From positions 1-36,704 of the forward strand of contig CAIVKH010000121.1 of assembly GCA_903906425.1 (NCBI GenBank): a DNA stretch of 36,704 nt, in the 5' to 3' direction. This stretch comes from an uncultured bacterium. GTDB taxonomy: Bacteria > Verrucomicrobiota > Kiritimatiellia > CAIVKH01. Position numbers and translations under genes: made by a program. The notes under the pieces are model-generated. The model made no database searches. It was not told where the DNA came from and saw only the letters and a list, made by a program, of their open reading frames with translations. This document shows positions 7,511 to 15,434 of the stretch, one piece after another (position 1 is the first letter of the stretch; each line of letters starts with the position of its first letter).

Positions 7511-9400
7511 ATGAAGAATTTTCTTCGCATGCTTTTTCTGATCGCCGCGGCCGTTGCCGTCTTCGGAATCCGCCATGTCCGCGCGGATGACCAGGTCGCG
7601 GCAAAGATGCGCGCGCTTTTCCCGCAGTTCGACGGGGACAAGAATCACGTACTGTCGTCGCAAGAGCAGGCGGCGGCGCTGGCCTTCGTGGAGAAGAAAT
7701 ATGGCGGGGACTGGTCGGCGCAGGTGCATCGCCTGTTCACGACGGCCGCCGCCGCGGACGGCTCGGTCAGTGCGGAGAAATGGGCGGACGCCGTCGCCGG
7801 TTATGCGAAAAAAGAAAATCCGGCGAAGCAGACGTTTCGCATCGCGATGAACGATGGCGCGCATCTGGCGACGGATGTTTATCTGCCGGACGGCAAGGGG
7901 CCGTTTCCCGTGATCCTGACGCGCACGCCCTATTTTCGCGCCGGCGGCGGGCAGACGAACACGGCGGCCAGGCTGACGCGGCTGGGTTATGTTTTTGTCG
8001 TGCAGGACATGCGCGGGCGCTTCGAGTCGGAGGGCGAGAATATTCCGTTCGTCGGCTGCGGCTGGGCGCCGCATCAGGACGGCGTCGAGACGCTCGCGTG
8101 GATCCGCGCGCAGCCGTGGTGCAACGGAAAAATCGGCACGCTCGGCGGCTCGGCGTGCGGCATCACGCAAAATTTGATGGCGGGCGCGGCGGCGACGAAC
8201 GGGCCGGTCGCGCAATTCATCGAGGTCGCCGCGGTCAGCCTCTACGACGTTTCGTATGTCGGCGGCGCGTTTCGAAAAGCCGATGTCGAGAACTGGACGA
8301 CCGGAAACAAATTCGATCCGAAGGGGCTCCAGATGATCCGCGACAATCCCGACTACGATGACTACTGGCGCACGCTCGACACGTCGCTGAAATATTCCGC
8401 GATGACCGAGCCGGCCATTCACGTCGGCGGCTGGTTCGACATGTTCGCGCAGGCCACGCTCGATCAGTTCGACGGCCGGCAGCACCATGGCGGCGTCGGC
8501 GCGCGCGGAAGCCAGAAGCTCGTGATGGGCCCGTGGGGGCATGCGATCGGGAAAAAAGGAGCGATCGGCGATCTCACGTTCCCGAACAACAGCGGGCCGC
8601 AAAAATATGATCCGTCGCGATGGTTCGAACACTATCTGCTCGGCGTTGACAACGGCGTCGAGAAACAGCCGGCCGTCGCCTACTACGTGATGGGCGACAC
8701 ATCGCGGCGCGGCGCGCCCGGCAACGAATGGCGTTTCGCGAACGACTGGCCGGTGACCGCGACCGCGACCGAATTCTATTTTTCCCGCGACGGAAAACTT
8801 TCGGGCGCGAAGCCGGACGCCGCGAACGCGGAAGTTGAATACACGTTCGATCCCGCGAATCCGTGCCCGACGCTCGGCGGCGGAAATCTCACGCTCGAAC
8901 GCGGCCCGAAAAACCAGAACAAGATCGAATCGCGCAAGGATGTCGTTCTGTTCACCGGCGAACCGCTGACGGCGCCGGTCGAAGTCACCGGCCGCGTGAA
9001 AGCCGACGTTTTCATCGCGTCGTCCGCGCGCGACACCGATCTTTCGGTCCGCCTCTGCGATGTTTATCCGGACGGGAAAAGCTATCTGATGGCCGAGGGA
9101 ATGCTGCGCCTGCGCCATCGCAACTCGAAGGAAATTTCCGAGCCGCTGACGCCCGGAAAGATCGAGGAGGTGTCCGTGGATTGCTGGTCAACGAGCGTCG
9201 TTTTCAACAAGGGCCATCGCATCCGCGCGACGGTCACGTCGAGCAATTTTCCGCGCTTCGATGTGAATCCCGGCACGGGCAAGCCGTGGAGCGACGGCGG
9301 CGAAGCGGTTCCGCAGACGAACAAGATTTTTTGCGAAGGCGGCCACGCGTCGCATCTGATCCTGCCGGTCGTCGCGCCGAAACTGGCCGCCGCAAAATAG
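7511..9400 (+). CDS. CocE/NonD-family (S15-like) hydrolase with N-terminal EF-hand
   Basis: A 629-residue exported alpha/beta hydrolase of the CocE/NonD group, which cleaves esters or amides. The signal peptide (MKNFLRMLFLIAAAVAVFG...ADD) comes first. DGDKNHVLSSQE near residue 39 is a complete EF-hand calcium loop (D, D, N, S and E at positions 1, 3, 5, 9 and 12). The catalytic domain begins near residue 110 (DGAHLATDVYLPDGKGPFPVILTRTPY). Ser in GGSACG is the probable nucleophile, the Asp in GGWFDMF and the His in GPWGHA complete the triad. The C-terminal third is the jelly-roll X-Pro dipeptidyl-peptidase C domain (VTGRVKADVFIASSARDTDLSVRLCDVYPDG). The length is normal for an EF-hand-extended member. 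ATG 7511 directly opens the signal peptide; the upstream Shine-Dalgarno is weak. The palindrome pair upstream is the only other visible signal. Confidence 0.9.
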   Translation: MKNFLRMLFLIAAAVAVFGIRHVRADDQVAAKMRALFPQFDGDKNHVLSSQEQAAALAFVEKKYGGDWSAQVHRLFTTAAAADGSVSAEKWADAVAGYAKKENPAKQTFRIAMNDGAHLATDVYLPDGKGPFPVILTRTPYFRAGGGQTNTAARLTRLGYVFVVQDMRGRFESEGENIPFVGCGWAPHQDGVETLAWIRAQPWCNGKIGTLGGSACGITQNLMAGAAATNGPVAQFIEVAAVSLYDVSYVGGAFRKADVENWTTGNKFDPKGLQMIRDNPDYDDYWRTLDTSLKYSAMTEPAIHVGGWFDMFAQATLDQFDGRQHHGGVGARGSQKLVMGPWGHAIGKKGAIGDLTFPNNSGPQKYDPSRWFEHYLLGVDNGVEKQPAVAYYVMGDTSRRGAPGNEWRFANDWPVTATATEFYFSRDGKLSGAKPDAANAEVEYTFDPANPCPTLGGGNLTLERGPKNQNKIESRKDVVLFTGEPLTAPVEVTGRVKADVFIASSARDTDLSVRLCDVYPDGKSYLMAEGMLRLRHRNSKEISEPLTPGKIEEVSVDCWSTSVVFNKGHRIRATVTSSNFPRFDVNPGTGKPWSDGGEAVPQTNKIFCEGGHASHLILPVVAPKLAAAK

Positions 9401-9402
9401 CC

Positions 9403-9419
9403 GCGCCCGGCGCGGGCGC
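9403..9419. terminator. Short GC hairpin after the hydrolase gene
   Basis: GCGCCC (9403-9408) pairs with GGGCGC (9414-9419) immediately after the stop, in the gap between two convergent genes. It has no T-run and a short stem, so this is weak evidence. Confidence 0.25.
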
Positions 9420-9462
9420 GATGTCCGCGGTCCATTTTCCCGGATGATTTCGCCGCGGTGGT

Positions 9463-9477
9463 TTCCAATCATTGGAA
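9463..9477. repeat. Single 15-base palindrome
   Basis: One perfect TTCCAATCATTGGAA in the convergent gap between the hydrolase and pilC. It is the only place where the palindrome appears without a partner at 32-33 bases. Confidence 0.95.
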
Positions 9478-9519
9478 GTTGCGGCCGCCGCGACGGCGCA
9501 GCGGCCAAATTTTTCCGGA

Positions 9520-10677
9520 TCAGAATTTGATGATGCCGGGGAGCTTGAAGATCGGCATGAACATGCAGACGACGATCAGGCCGATGACGATGCCGATGCC
9601 GACGATGAGCAACGGTTCGAGCAGCGAGGTGAGGCCGCCGAGCATGGTTTCGACCTCGTCGTTATAAAATTCGGAGATGCGCTGCATCATTTCGTCCACT
9701 TTGCCGGTTCGCTCGCCGGCGACCAGCATGTTGATGAGCATCCGGGGAAATATTTTCGGCTTGTCCAGCGCCGCCGACAGGGTCTCGCCGCGCTCGACCG
9801 CGGGCATGCCGTCGAGAACAACTTTGCCCAGGACCTTGTTGCCAGTGGCGAAGGCCGTGATTTCCATCGCCTTCAAAATTGGCACGCCGCTGCGCGAGAG
9901 CTGGGCGAAAGTTTGCGCGAAACGCGCGAGGCCGACCTTGCGGTTCATTTCGCCGAGCACGGGGAAGTTGAGCTTGAACTTGTCCCACATGAAGGCGCCG
10001 GACGGACTTTTCTTCCACTTCGAAAATAGCGCGCCGATGAAAACGATGCCGAGCACGACGCCGGGCGCATAATGCCGCAGGAGATTGCTGACATCCACGA
10101 GGACCTGCGTCGGGCCGGGCAGCGCGGAGCCGAATTCCTTGAAGATGTTCGCGAAGACCGGGACGATCCAAATGATCATGCAGGTGACGATGACAACGGC
10201 CAGGCAGAGCACGATGGACGGATACATCATCGCGGATTTGACCTTGCGGCGGAGCCGTGCCGAGGCCTCGAGATAGAGCGCGATGCGCGCGGCCGTCTCG
10301 GCGAGCATGCCGCCCTGTTCGCCCGCGTTGAACATGCTGATGTACAGTTCGTCGAAGACGTCGGGATAGGCCTTCAGCGCCTCCGAGAGCATCGCGCCGC
10401 CCTCGATCTGCTGGCGCACGCCGACAATCACCGTCTTGAACGATTGGTTGATGGTCTGGTCTTCCAGCGTGGTCAGCGAGTGAACCACCGGCATGCCGGA
10501 GGAAAGCATCGCGGCGAGTTGCCGCGTGAATGTCGGCAGTTCCTTGAGCTTGATCTTCCGTGATCCCGGCGTCTTTTTCGAGCCTTTCGATCCGCCAAAC
10601 CGGGCGGGTGTCGCGACGGCCGCGACATTTCCCGCGGGGGCTGCCGGCGAACGGGCTGGACGAGTTGTTGCTGCCAT
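9520..10677 (-). CDS. pilC: Type IV pilus/type II secretion inner-membrane platform protein (PilC/GspF)
   Basis: A 385-residue protein with two T2SSF domains. The first starts at LPTFTRQLAAMLSSGMPVVHSL and has the conserved SGEQGG-like element as NAGEQGGMLAETAARIALYLE. Its membrane helices are SIVLCLAVVIVTCMIIWIV and VVLGIVFIGALF. The second repeats the motif as RFAQTFAQLSRSGVPILKAMEI with VAGERTGKVDEMMQRISEFY and ends in a long helix (LLIVGIGIVIGLIVVCMFMPIF). This is the platform that couples the assembly ATPase to pilin or pseudopilin polymerisation. The N-terminus is Ala/Pro/Gly/Lys-rich (about 35 residues) and longer than minimal, as in PilC. It starts 26 bases after the pilB stop, so the two are one operon. 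No pilin or retraction ATPase is present nearby. Confidence 0.93.
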   Translation of the reverse strand: MAATTRPARSPAAPAGNVAAVATPARFGGSKGSKKTPGSRKIKLKELPTFTRQLAAMLSSGMPVVHSLTTLEDQTINQSFKTVIVGVRQQIEGGAMLSEALKAYPDVFDELYISMFNAGEQGGMLAETAARIALYLEASARLRRKVKSAMMYPSIVLCLAVVIVTCMIIWIVPVFANIFKEFGSALPGPTQVLVDVSNLLRHYAPGVVLGIVFIGALFSKWKKSPSGAFMWDKFKLNFPVLGEMNRKVGLARFAQTFAQLSRSGVPILKAMEITAFATGNKVLGKVVLDGMPAVERGETLSAALDKPKIFPRMLINMLVAGERTGKVDEMMQRISEFYNDEVETMLGGLTSLLEPLLIVGIGIVIGLIVVCMFMPIFKLPGIIKF

Positions 10678-10703
10678 AATTCAACCTTCCGTGAAAACCA
10701 ATG

Positions 10704-12425
10704 TCATTCGCCGCTGGTCACCCGCAGGATTTCCTCGATCGTCGTGATGCCTTCCTTGACTCGCCGCAGCCCCATGTCGCGCAGGGTGACCATCCCATTT
10801 TTTGCAGCCACCTCGCGGATCGTGCTGGCGTTCGAGTTCTTCAGGATCAGATCGCGAACCAGATCGTTCACCAGCAGAATTTCCATCATCGCGCCCCGTC
10901 CGCGATAACCCGTGTTCGTGCACTTCGGGCATCCGCGCGCCCGATAAAATGTGGCGCCGGCGAATTCTTCCGGATCGAGATGGTTCTCCCGCATCAGGTC
11001 CGCCGGCATTTCCGTCGCATGCCTGCAAACCGTGCACAGCTTGCGATACAGCCGTTGCGCCTGCGTCATGATCAGCGATGAAGAAAGAAGGAACGGCTCG
11101 ATGCCCATGTAGAGCAACCGCGCGATCGCGCCGGCCGCATCGTTGGTGTGCAGCGTGCTCAAGACCAGATGGCCGGTCAGCGCCGCCTGTACCGCGATGG
11201 ACGCTGTCTCGCCATCGCGAATTTCGCCGACCATCACGATGTCCGGGTCCTGGCGCAGAATCGAGCGCAGCGACGCGGCGAACGTCAGCCCGACTTCCGC
11301 ATGCGTCTGCACCTGATTGATGCCCATGAGCTGGTACTCAACCGGATCTTCCGTGGTGACGATATTCACGTCCTCCTTGTTCAGCTCCTGCAAGCAGGAA
11401 TACAGCGTGGTCGTCTTGCCACTGCCTGTCGGCCCCGTCACCAGGATCATTCCGTGCGGCTGATTGATCGCATATTTCAAATTCTCATACGCCAGTTCAT
11501 CCAGTCCCAGCGCGCCGAGGTTCGGCGCCAGCGAGGACTTGTCCAGAATACGCATCACGACTTTTTCGCCGTGAATCGTCGGCAGCAAGCTCACGCGCAC
11601 GTCGCATTCCTTGCCCATCGCCTTGACCTTGAACCGGCCGTCCTGCGGCACGCGCCGCTCGGCGATATTCAGGTTCGCCATGATCTTGATGCGCGACGTG
11701 ATCGCCTGCTGCAGGCCCTTGGGCGGGCTTGGATTTTCGTACAACAGTCCGTCAATGCGGTAGCGCAGCCGGATCGCCTTTTCCATCGGCTCGATGTGAA
11801 TGTCGCTGGCATGCTTCCTCAGCGCCTCGACCATGATCGTGTTCACGATGCGGATGACCGGCGCGTCTTCCGCATGCGCCGCCGCCTCGTCGAGGCTCAC
11901 CTCCTCCTTCAGCTCGCGGCCAAACTCCACATCGCCATCCTCGGCCACGTCCTTGAGAATATCCTCCAGCCCCTGCTGCGGTTCGCGCGCAAAGCGCTGC
12001 AGCAGATCCGCCACTTCCTTTTCCGGCGCCACCAGCGGCACCACGTCGAAGTTCGTCATCGCGTGCAGCGTCTCCAACCCGACCACGTCGAACGGATCGC
12101 CCATTGCCACCGTCAGCATCTTGCCCGCCTGCGCCACCGGCATGAGCATATGGCGCGTGAGCACCTCGCGCGGCAGCTTCTCCAGGATCGTCGCGTCCGG
12201 CACAAAATGCGCCAGCGAGATCGGCGGCATGTTCAGATATTCCGACAGCGCCAGGGCCATGTCCTCCGGTGAAACCAGGCTGCGCTGCACCAGCACCTTT
12301 TCCAGCCGCGTGCCCGACTGCGCCGCCTCCTCGCGCGCCGCCTCGTAGTCCGGCTCGAGCAGCGAGTGCCTCTTCAGCAGCAATTCGCCCACCTTGTCGC
12401 CATGCGTCGCAGTTTCGGTATTCAT
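10704..12425 (-). CDS. pilB: Type IV pilus assembly ATPase (PilB/GspE family)
   Basis: A 573-residue secretion ATPase. The N-terminal MshEN-type domain (GELLLKRHSLLEPDYEAAREEAAQSG, then EYLNMPPI) is followed by the catalytic core. That has DIHIEPMEKAIRLRYRIDG, Walker A GPTGSGKTTTLY, the Asp box TTEDPVEY, Walker B DIVMVGEIRDGETA and the His box STLHTNDA. A tetracysteine zinc motif (LCTVC...GCPKC) lies before the end, as in PilB and GspE but not PilT. ATG 12425 (MNTETATHGDK) was chosen because it follows AAGGG at the right distance and the longer reading frame upstream merely translates the palindrome element. Role: ATP-driven extension of a pilus or pseudopilus, working with the downstream PilC. 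It is divergent from the small membrane protein gene at 12751. Confidence 0.94.
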   Translation of the reverse strand: MNTETATHGDKVGELLLKRHSLLEPDYEAAREEAAQSGTRLEKVLVQRSLVSPEDMALALSEYLNMPPISLAHFVPDATILEKLPREVLTRHMLMPVAQAGKMLTVAMGDPFDVVGLETLHAMTNFDVVPLVAPEKEVADLLQRFAREPQQGLEDILKDVAEDGDVEFGRELKEEVSLDEAAAHAEDAPVIRIVNTIMVEALRKHASDIHIEPMEKAIRLRYRIDGLLYENPSPPKGLQQAITSRIKIMANLNIAERRVPQDGRFKVKAMGKECDVRVSLLPTIHGEKVVMRILDKSSLAPNLGALGLDELAYENLKYAINQPHGMILVTGPTGSGKTTTLYSCLQELNKEDVNIVTTEDPVEYQLMGINQVQTHAEVGLTFAASLRSILRQDPDIVMVGEIRDGETASIAVQAALTGHLVLSTLHTNDAAGAIARLLYMGIEPFLLSSSLIMTQAQRLYRKLCTVCRHATEMPADLMRENHLDPEEFAGATFYRARGCPKCTNTGYRGRGAMMEILLVNDLVRDLILKNSNASTIREVAAKNGMVTLRDMGLRRVKEGITTIEEILRVTSGE

Positions 12426-12556
12426 CGTTCGCCCTTCACCAGCAGACTTGATGCCACATGCAGCGCCCATGTTCAAGCCCGCTCGCCCTGCCCGTGCCAA
12501 GAGACATTTCCGCCGCGCGCAAAAAGTCCTCCGCCTCCGCGCCGCATTTTCAAATT

Positions 12557-12603
12557 TTCCAATGATTGGAAAAAACCGTCTTCGCAATTTCCAATCATTG
12601 GAA
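12557..12603. repeat. Paired 15-base palindrome element in a divergent gap
   Basis: TTCCAATGATTGGAA (12557-12571) and TTCCAATCATTGGAA (12589-12603), 32 bases apart, between pilB and the membrane-protein gene. The 325-base gap 12426-12750 must hold promoters for both directions; I cannot place boxes with confidence. Confidence 0.95.
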
Positions 12604-12750
12604 ATCACGCTCCATTTTTTCGCGCGCACGCATCGCGGCCTTCACAAGCCTTCATCGTATTTGCGGAGTTGGCGCAGACGCCGTATCTTCGCGTCCACTT
12701 CCAGCCCCGTCAGACGGAGCCGGTACATCGTGTGGTGAAGGAGAAAATTC

Positions 12751-13113
12751 ATGTTCGAAGTTTTGGTCTGGCTGCATGTGTTGTGCATGGTCGGAACATT
12801 CGGCGGTCTGCTGGCCGTTCAACTCGTCGTTCCGGCAGCGACGCGAAACACGCCGCAAGTTGCGAAAGGCGCGGCGCGGCTGTTCAGCATTCTGATCAGC
12901 ATCGGACTTGTTGCCGGAATCCTGGTCTATGTGAAGGCCGCCGGCATGGGCAACGGCCGGAACTACAACATGATCATCGGGATCAAATTCGTGATCCTGC
13001 TCGTCGTCGGCGCCTTGCTCGGCATCAGCGCCAGGTCCGGCATCGCAAACGTGCTGCGCACGCTGGCGATGATTTTTCTCGCGATTGCCGCGCTGCTTGG
13101 CACATCATTATGA
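12751..13113 (+). CDS. Small integral membrane protein, about four helices, unknown
   Basis: A 120-residue hydrophobic protein. The helices are roughly at residues 2-25 (EVLVWLHVLCMVGTFGGLLAVQLV), 42-62, 73-93 and 99-119. The first helix carries a His that could bind heme or metal, but nothing proves this. AAGGAG at 12737-12742 lies 8 bases before the ATG, one of the better ribosome-binding sites in the window. It ends 9 bases before pheA in the same direction, so the two are probably cotranscribed. I do not recognise a named family. The layout resembles CopD/DUF2269-like small membrane proteins only in general terms. Confidence 0.75.
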   Translation: MFEVLVWLHVLCMVGTFGGLLAVQLVVPAATRNTPQVAKGAARLFSILISIGLVAGILVYVKAAGMGNGRNYNMIIGIKFVILLVVGALLGISARSGIANVLRTLAMIFLAIAALLGTSL

Positions 13114-13122
13114 GCGAACAAA

Positions 13123-13956
13123 ATGGCAGCCCAACTCCAGATCGCTTATCTCGGACCCGAAGGAACCTTCTCGCACCTCGTCGCGAAAAAAAGATTCGGC
13201 GCGCGCGCGAAACTTTTCCCGCAGCCGAGCATCTTCGACGTCTTTGATTTCGTGCGCTCCGGCGCGAAAAGCCTCGGCATCGTGCCGATCGAGAATTCAT
13301 CCGGCGGCACGATCTACGAGACCGTGGACTGCCTCGTTGACGAAACCAACCAGCTCGCGATTCTCGAAGACCTCTCGCTCAACGTGCGCCTCGCGCTGAT
13401 GGGCCGCCGCGGCGAAAAGATCGCCACCGTCTATTCGCATTTCGTCCCGATGCGCCATTGCGAACCGTGGCTGCGCGAAAAATTGCCGCACGCGAAACGC
13501 GTCCCCGTCGCCAGCACCGCGAAGGCCGCGGAGCTCGCCGCGCGTGAACGAAACTCCGCCGCGCTCGGCACCCGCGACGCGGCGAAGCGCAACGACCTGG
13601 ACATCCTCAAATTCCCGGTCCACTCCACCGTTCCGAACATCACGCAATTCTATTGCGTCGGCCGCGCAGCGCGCCCGATCCCGCGCAGCAGCCGCACGAC
13701 GATTGTCGTCACGCTGCCGAACCGGCCGGGCAGCCTCTACGATTTTCTGGGATGCTTCAAAAATGCCGGCGTGAACCTCACGCGCCTGCTTTCGCGCCCG
13801 ATCATCGGCCGGCACAAGGCGTATTTGTTTCTGGTGGACATCGCCGGCACGCCGGACCAGCCCAAAATAAAATCAACGCTCGCCGCCGCGCGCACAACCT
13901 GCGAGAGCCTGCGCATCCTGGGGATTTATCCCGTCCACTCGATGTACGCGTCGTGA
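13123..13956 (+). CDS. pheA: Prephenate dehydratase with ACT domain
   Basis: A 277-residue enzyme converting prephenate to phenylpyruvate in phenylalanine synthesis. The N-terminal domain opens with IAYLGPEGTFSHLVAKKRFG and has GIVPIENSSGGTIYET, both hallmarks of the family, then STAKAAELAA and AALGTRDAAKRNDL. The usual TRF motif reads TQF (13642-13650). The C-terminal ACT domain, which binds phenylalanine, starts at TIVVTLPNRPGSLYDFLGCFKNAGVNLTRL. Its ESRP motif is LSRP here, so the feedback site is altered. No chorismate mutase domain is fused, as in stand-alone PheA. The start ATG follows 9 bases after the upstream stop. The gene converges with the phosphofructokinase gene (16-base gap). 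Confidence 0.93.
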   Translation: MAAQLQIAYLGPEGTFSHLVAKKRFGARAKLFPQPSIFDVFDFVRSGAKSLGIVPIENSSGGTIYETVDCLVDETNQLAILEDLSLNVRLALMGRRGEKIATVYSHFVPMRHCEPWLREKLPHAKRVPVASTAKAAELAARERNSAALGTRDAAKRNDLDILKFPVHSTVPNITQFYCVGRAARPIPRSSRTTIVVTLPNRPGSLYDFLGCFKNAGVNLTRLLSRPIIGRHKAYLFLVDIAGTPDQPKIKSTLAAARTTCESLRILGIYPVHSMYAS

Positions 13957-13972
13957 CCGGTCGCGGCCGGCG

Positions 13973-15274
13973 TCAGATCAGTTGCGCCGGCTGCCCCGTC
14001 GCCGAAAGCACGCTGTTCCAAAGCAAACTTTCCGGCGAAATTTTTTTGCGCGATGCCGTCGCCATCGGCAGCGGAACGTGGATGAACCCGTTCCATTTTC
14101 CGACGAGCATATCGGTCTTGCCGGCCATCGCGGCGTGGACCGCGTGCCGCGCGTACTGGTCGCACAACCAGCAGTCCTCGGAATTCGCAGGCATGCTGCG
14201 GATGATGTAGCTCGGATCAATGTACTTCATCGAAATCGGAATCTTCTGCTCCTTGAAAAACGCCGTGATCCGGTCGCGAAGATAAAGCCCGATGTCCTTG
14301 TGCAGAACATTTCCAGATGCATCCTTTTCCCGCTGTCCGTCGGTCAACAAATGTTGTCCCGCACCTTCGGCGACCGCGATGAGCGCATGCTGTCGGGCCT
14401 TCAGCCGTCGCTTGAGCACGTTGAGAAATCCATTTTCACCTTCGAGTTGAAACGAAATCTCCGGGATCAGAACAAAGTTCACTTCCTGGCTCGCGAGTGT
14501 CGCAATCGCGGCGATGAAACCGGAATCGCGGCCCATCAACCGGACCAGCGCAACGCCGTTCGGATACGCGCGGGCTTCGTTGTGCGCGCACGTCAGCACC
14601 GTGCGCGCCATGTCCACCGCGGATGAAAATCCGAACGTGCGGCTCGTGTACATGATGTCATTGTCAATCGTCTTCGGGATGCCGGCCACCGCCAGAGGAT
14701 AGCCGCGACGTTGCGCCTCGACCGCGATTTCGTGCGCGCCGCGTTGCGTGCCGTCGCCGCCGATGGTGAGCAGCACGTTGATGCCGCGGTGCTGGAGAAA
14801 ATCAACCATGACCGGCGCGGGCTGCTCGCCGCGCGACGAGCCGAGAATGCTTCCACCATCGCGATGGATGTCATCAACCATTTCCGAAGTGATGAGGACC
14901 GGCGGCGCGTCAGCCGCGGGATTAAGCCCCTGATAACCGTAGCGGATGCCCCAGACCTCCGGCACGCCGTAGTTGTTCAGCTGGCGAAACGCGGAACGGA
15001 TGACATTGTTCAAGCCGGGGCACAACCCTCCGCACGTGATGATGGCCGCGCGGACTTTCGCCGGCTCGAAGAAAATAAATTCACGCGGGCCGGCCTTTTC
15101 GAACAGCATCTCCGGCAGCGGCGCGTCGCTGTTGATCTCCGCGTTGTAGCGGACGCGGATCGCGTCGGGCACAAAGTTTGCGATCAAGTCGTCGTGGTCC
15201 GTATTCAGCGGCAGTGGCGAGCGGACCGTCCGTTCGCCGAGCGTCGGGATGCTGACGTCAGTTTGCTGGCTCAT
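13973..15274 (-). CDS. pfkA: 6-phosphofructokinase, plant/TP0108-like group
   Basis: A 433-residue phosphofructokinase. Visible motifs are AAIITCGGLCPGLNNVIR (nucleotide loop), GIRYGYQGL, LTIGGDGTQRGAHEIA, GIPKTIDNDI with the catalytic Asp pair, VALVRLMGRDSGFIA and GIPISMKYIDPSYIIRS. A Gly after GGD (GGDGT, not GGDD) points to ATP rather than pyrophosphate, although PKTIDND keeps the Lys often seen in PPi enzymes. This combination is the one in plant and TP0108-type ATP enzymes. The start at 15274 (MSQQTDV) follows GGAGG at a good distance; the reading frame upstream runs into the palindrome element. It lies downstream of the histidine-kinase gene in the same direction with a 160-base gap. 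Confidence 0.93.
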   Translation of the reverse strand: MSQQTDVSIPTLGERTVRSPLPLNTDHDDLIANFVPDAIRVRYNAEINSDAPLPEMLFEKAGPREFIFFEPAKVRAAIITCGGLCPGLNNVIRSAFRQLNNYGVPEVWGIRYGYQGLNPAADAPPVLITSEMVDDIHRDGGSILGSSRGEQPAPVMVDFLQHRGINVLLTIGGDGTQRGAHEIAVEAQRRGYPLAVAGIPKTIDNDIMYTSRTFGFSSAVDMARTVLTCAHNEARAYPNGVALVRLMGRDSGFIAAIATLASQEVNFVLIPEISFQLEGENGFLNVLKRRLKARQHALIAVAEGAGQHLLTDGQREKDASGNVLHKDIGLYLRDRITAFFKEQKIPISMKYIDPSYIIRSMPANSEDCWLCDQYARHAVHAAMAGKTDMLVGKWNGFIHVPLPMATASRKKISPESLLWNSVLSATGQPAQLI

Positions 15275-15349
15275 CAAATCCTCCATCCGGAAATTCACGC
15301 GGCATTCTGCGCAAAACAAATTGCGACGCCAGTCCGAAACGACCGCAAC

Positions 15350-15396
15350 TTCCAATCATTGGAAAATGCAGCCACGCAAACTTCCAATGATTGGAA
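15350..15396. repeat. Paired 15-base palindrome element
   Basis: TTCCAATCATTGGAA (15350-15364) and TTCCAATGATTGGAA (15382-15396), 32 bases apart, between two minus-strand genes. The C/G centres are in the reverse order to most other pairs. Confidence 0.95.
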
Positions 15397-15434
15397 ACCT
15401 GCGGCGGCGGCGCTCATCGCCCGCGGCGCGGCGC

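Noticed and set aside
7463..9118. 551-codon open frame on the minus strand
   Set aside because: It lies opposite the CocE-family hydrolase with an intact triad; composition is Arg/Ala-rich and start and end read the palindrome repeat.
11148..12272. 374-codon open frame on the plus strand
   Set aside because: Shadow of pilB, whose Walker and Asp/His boxes are all present on the other strand.
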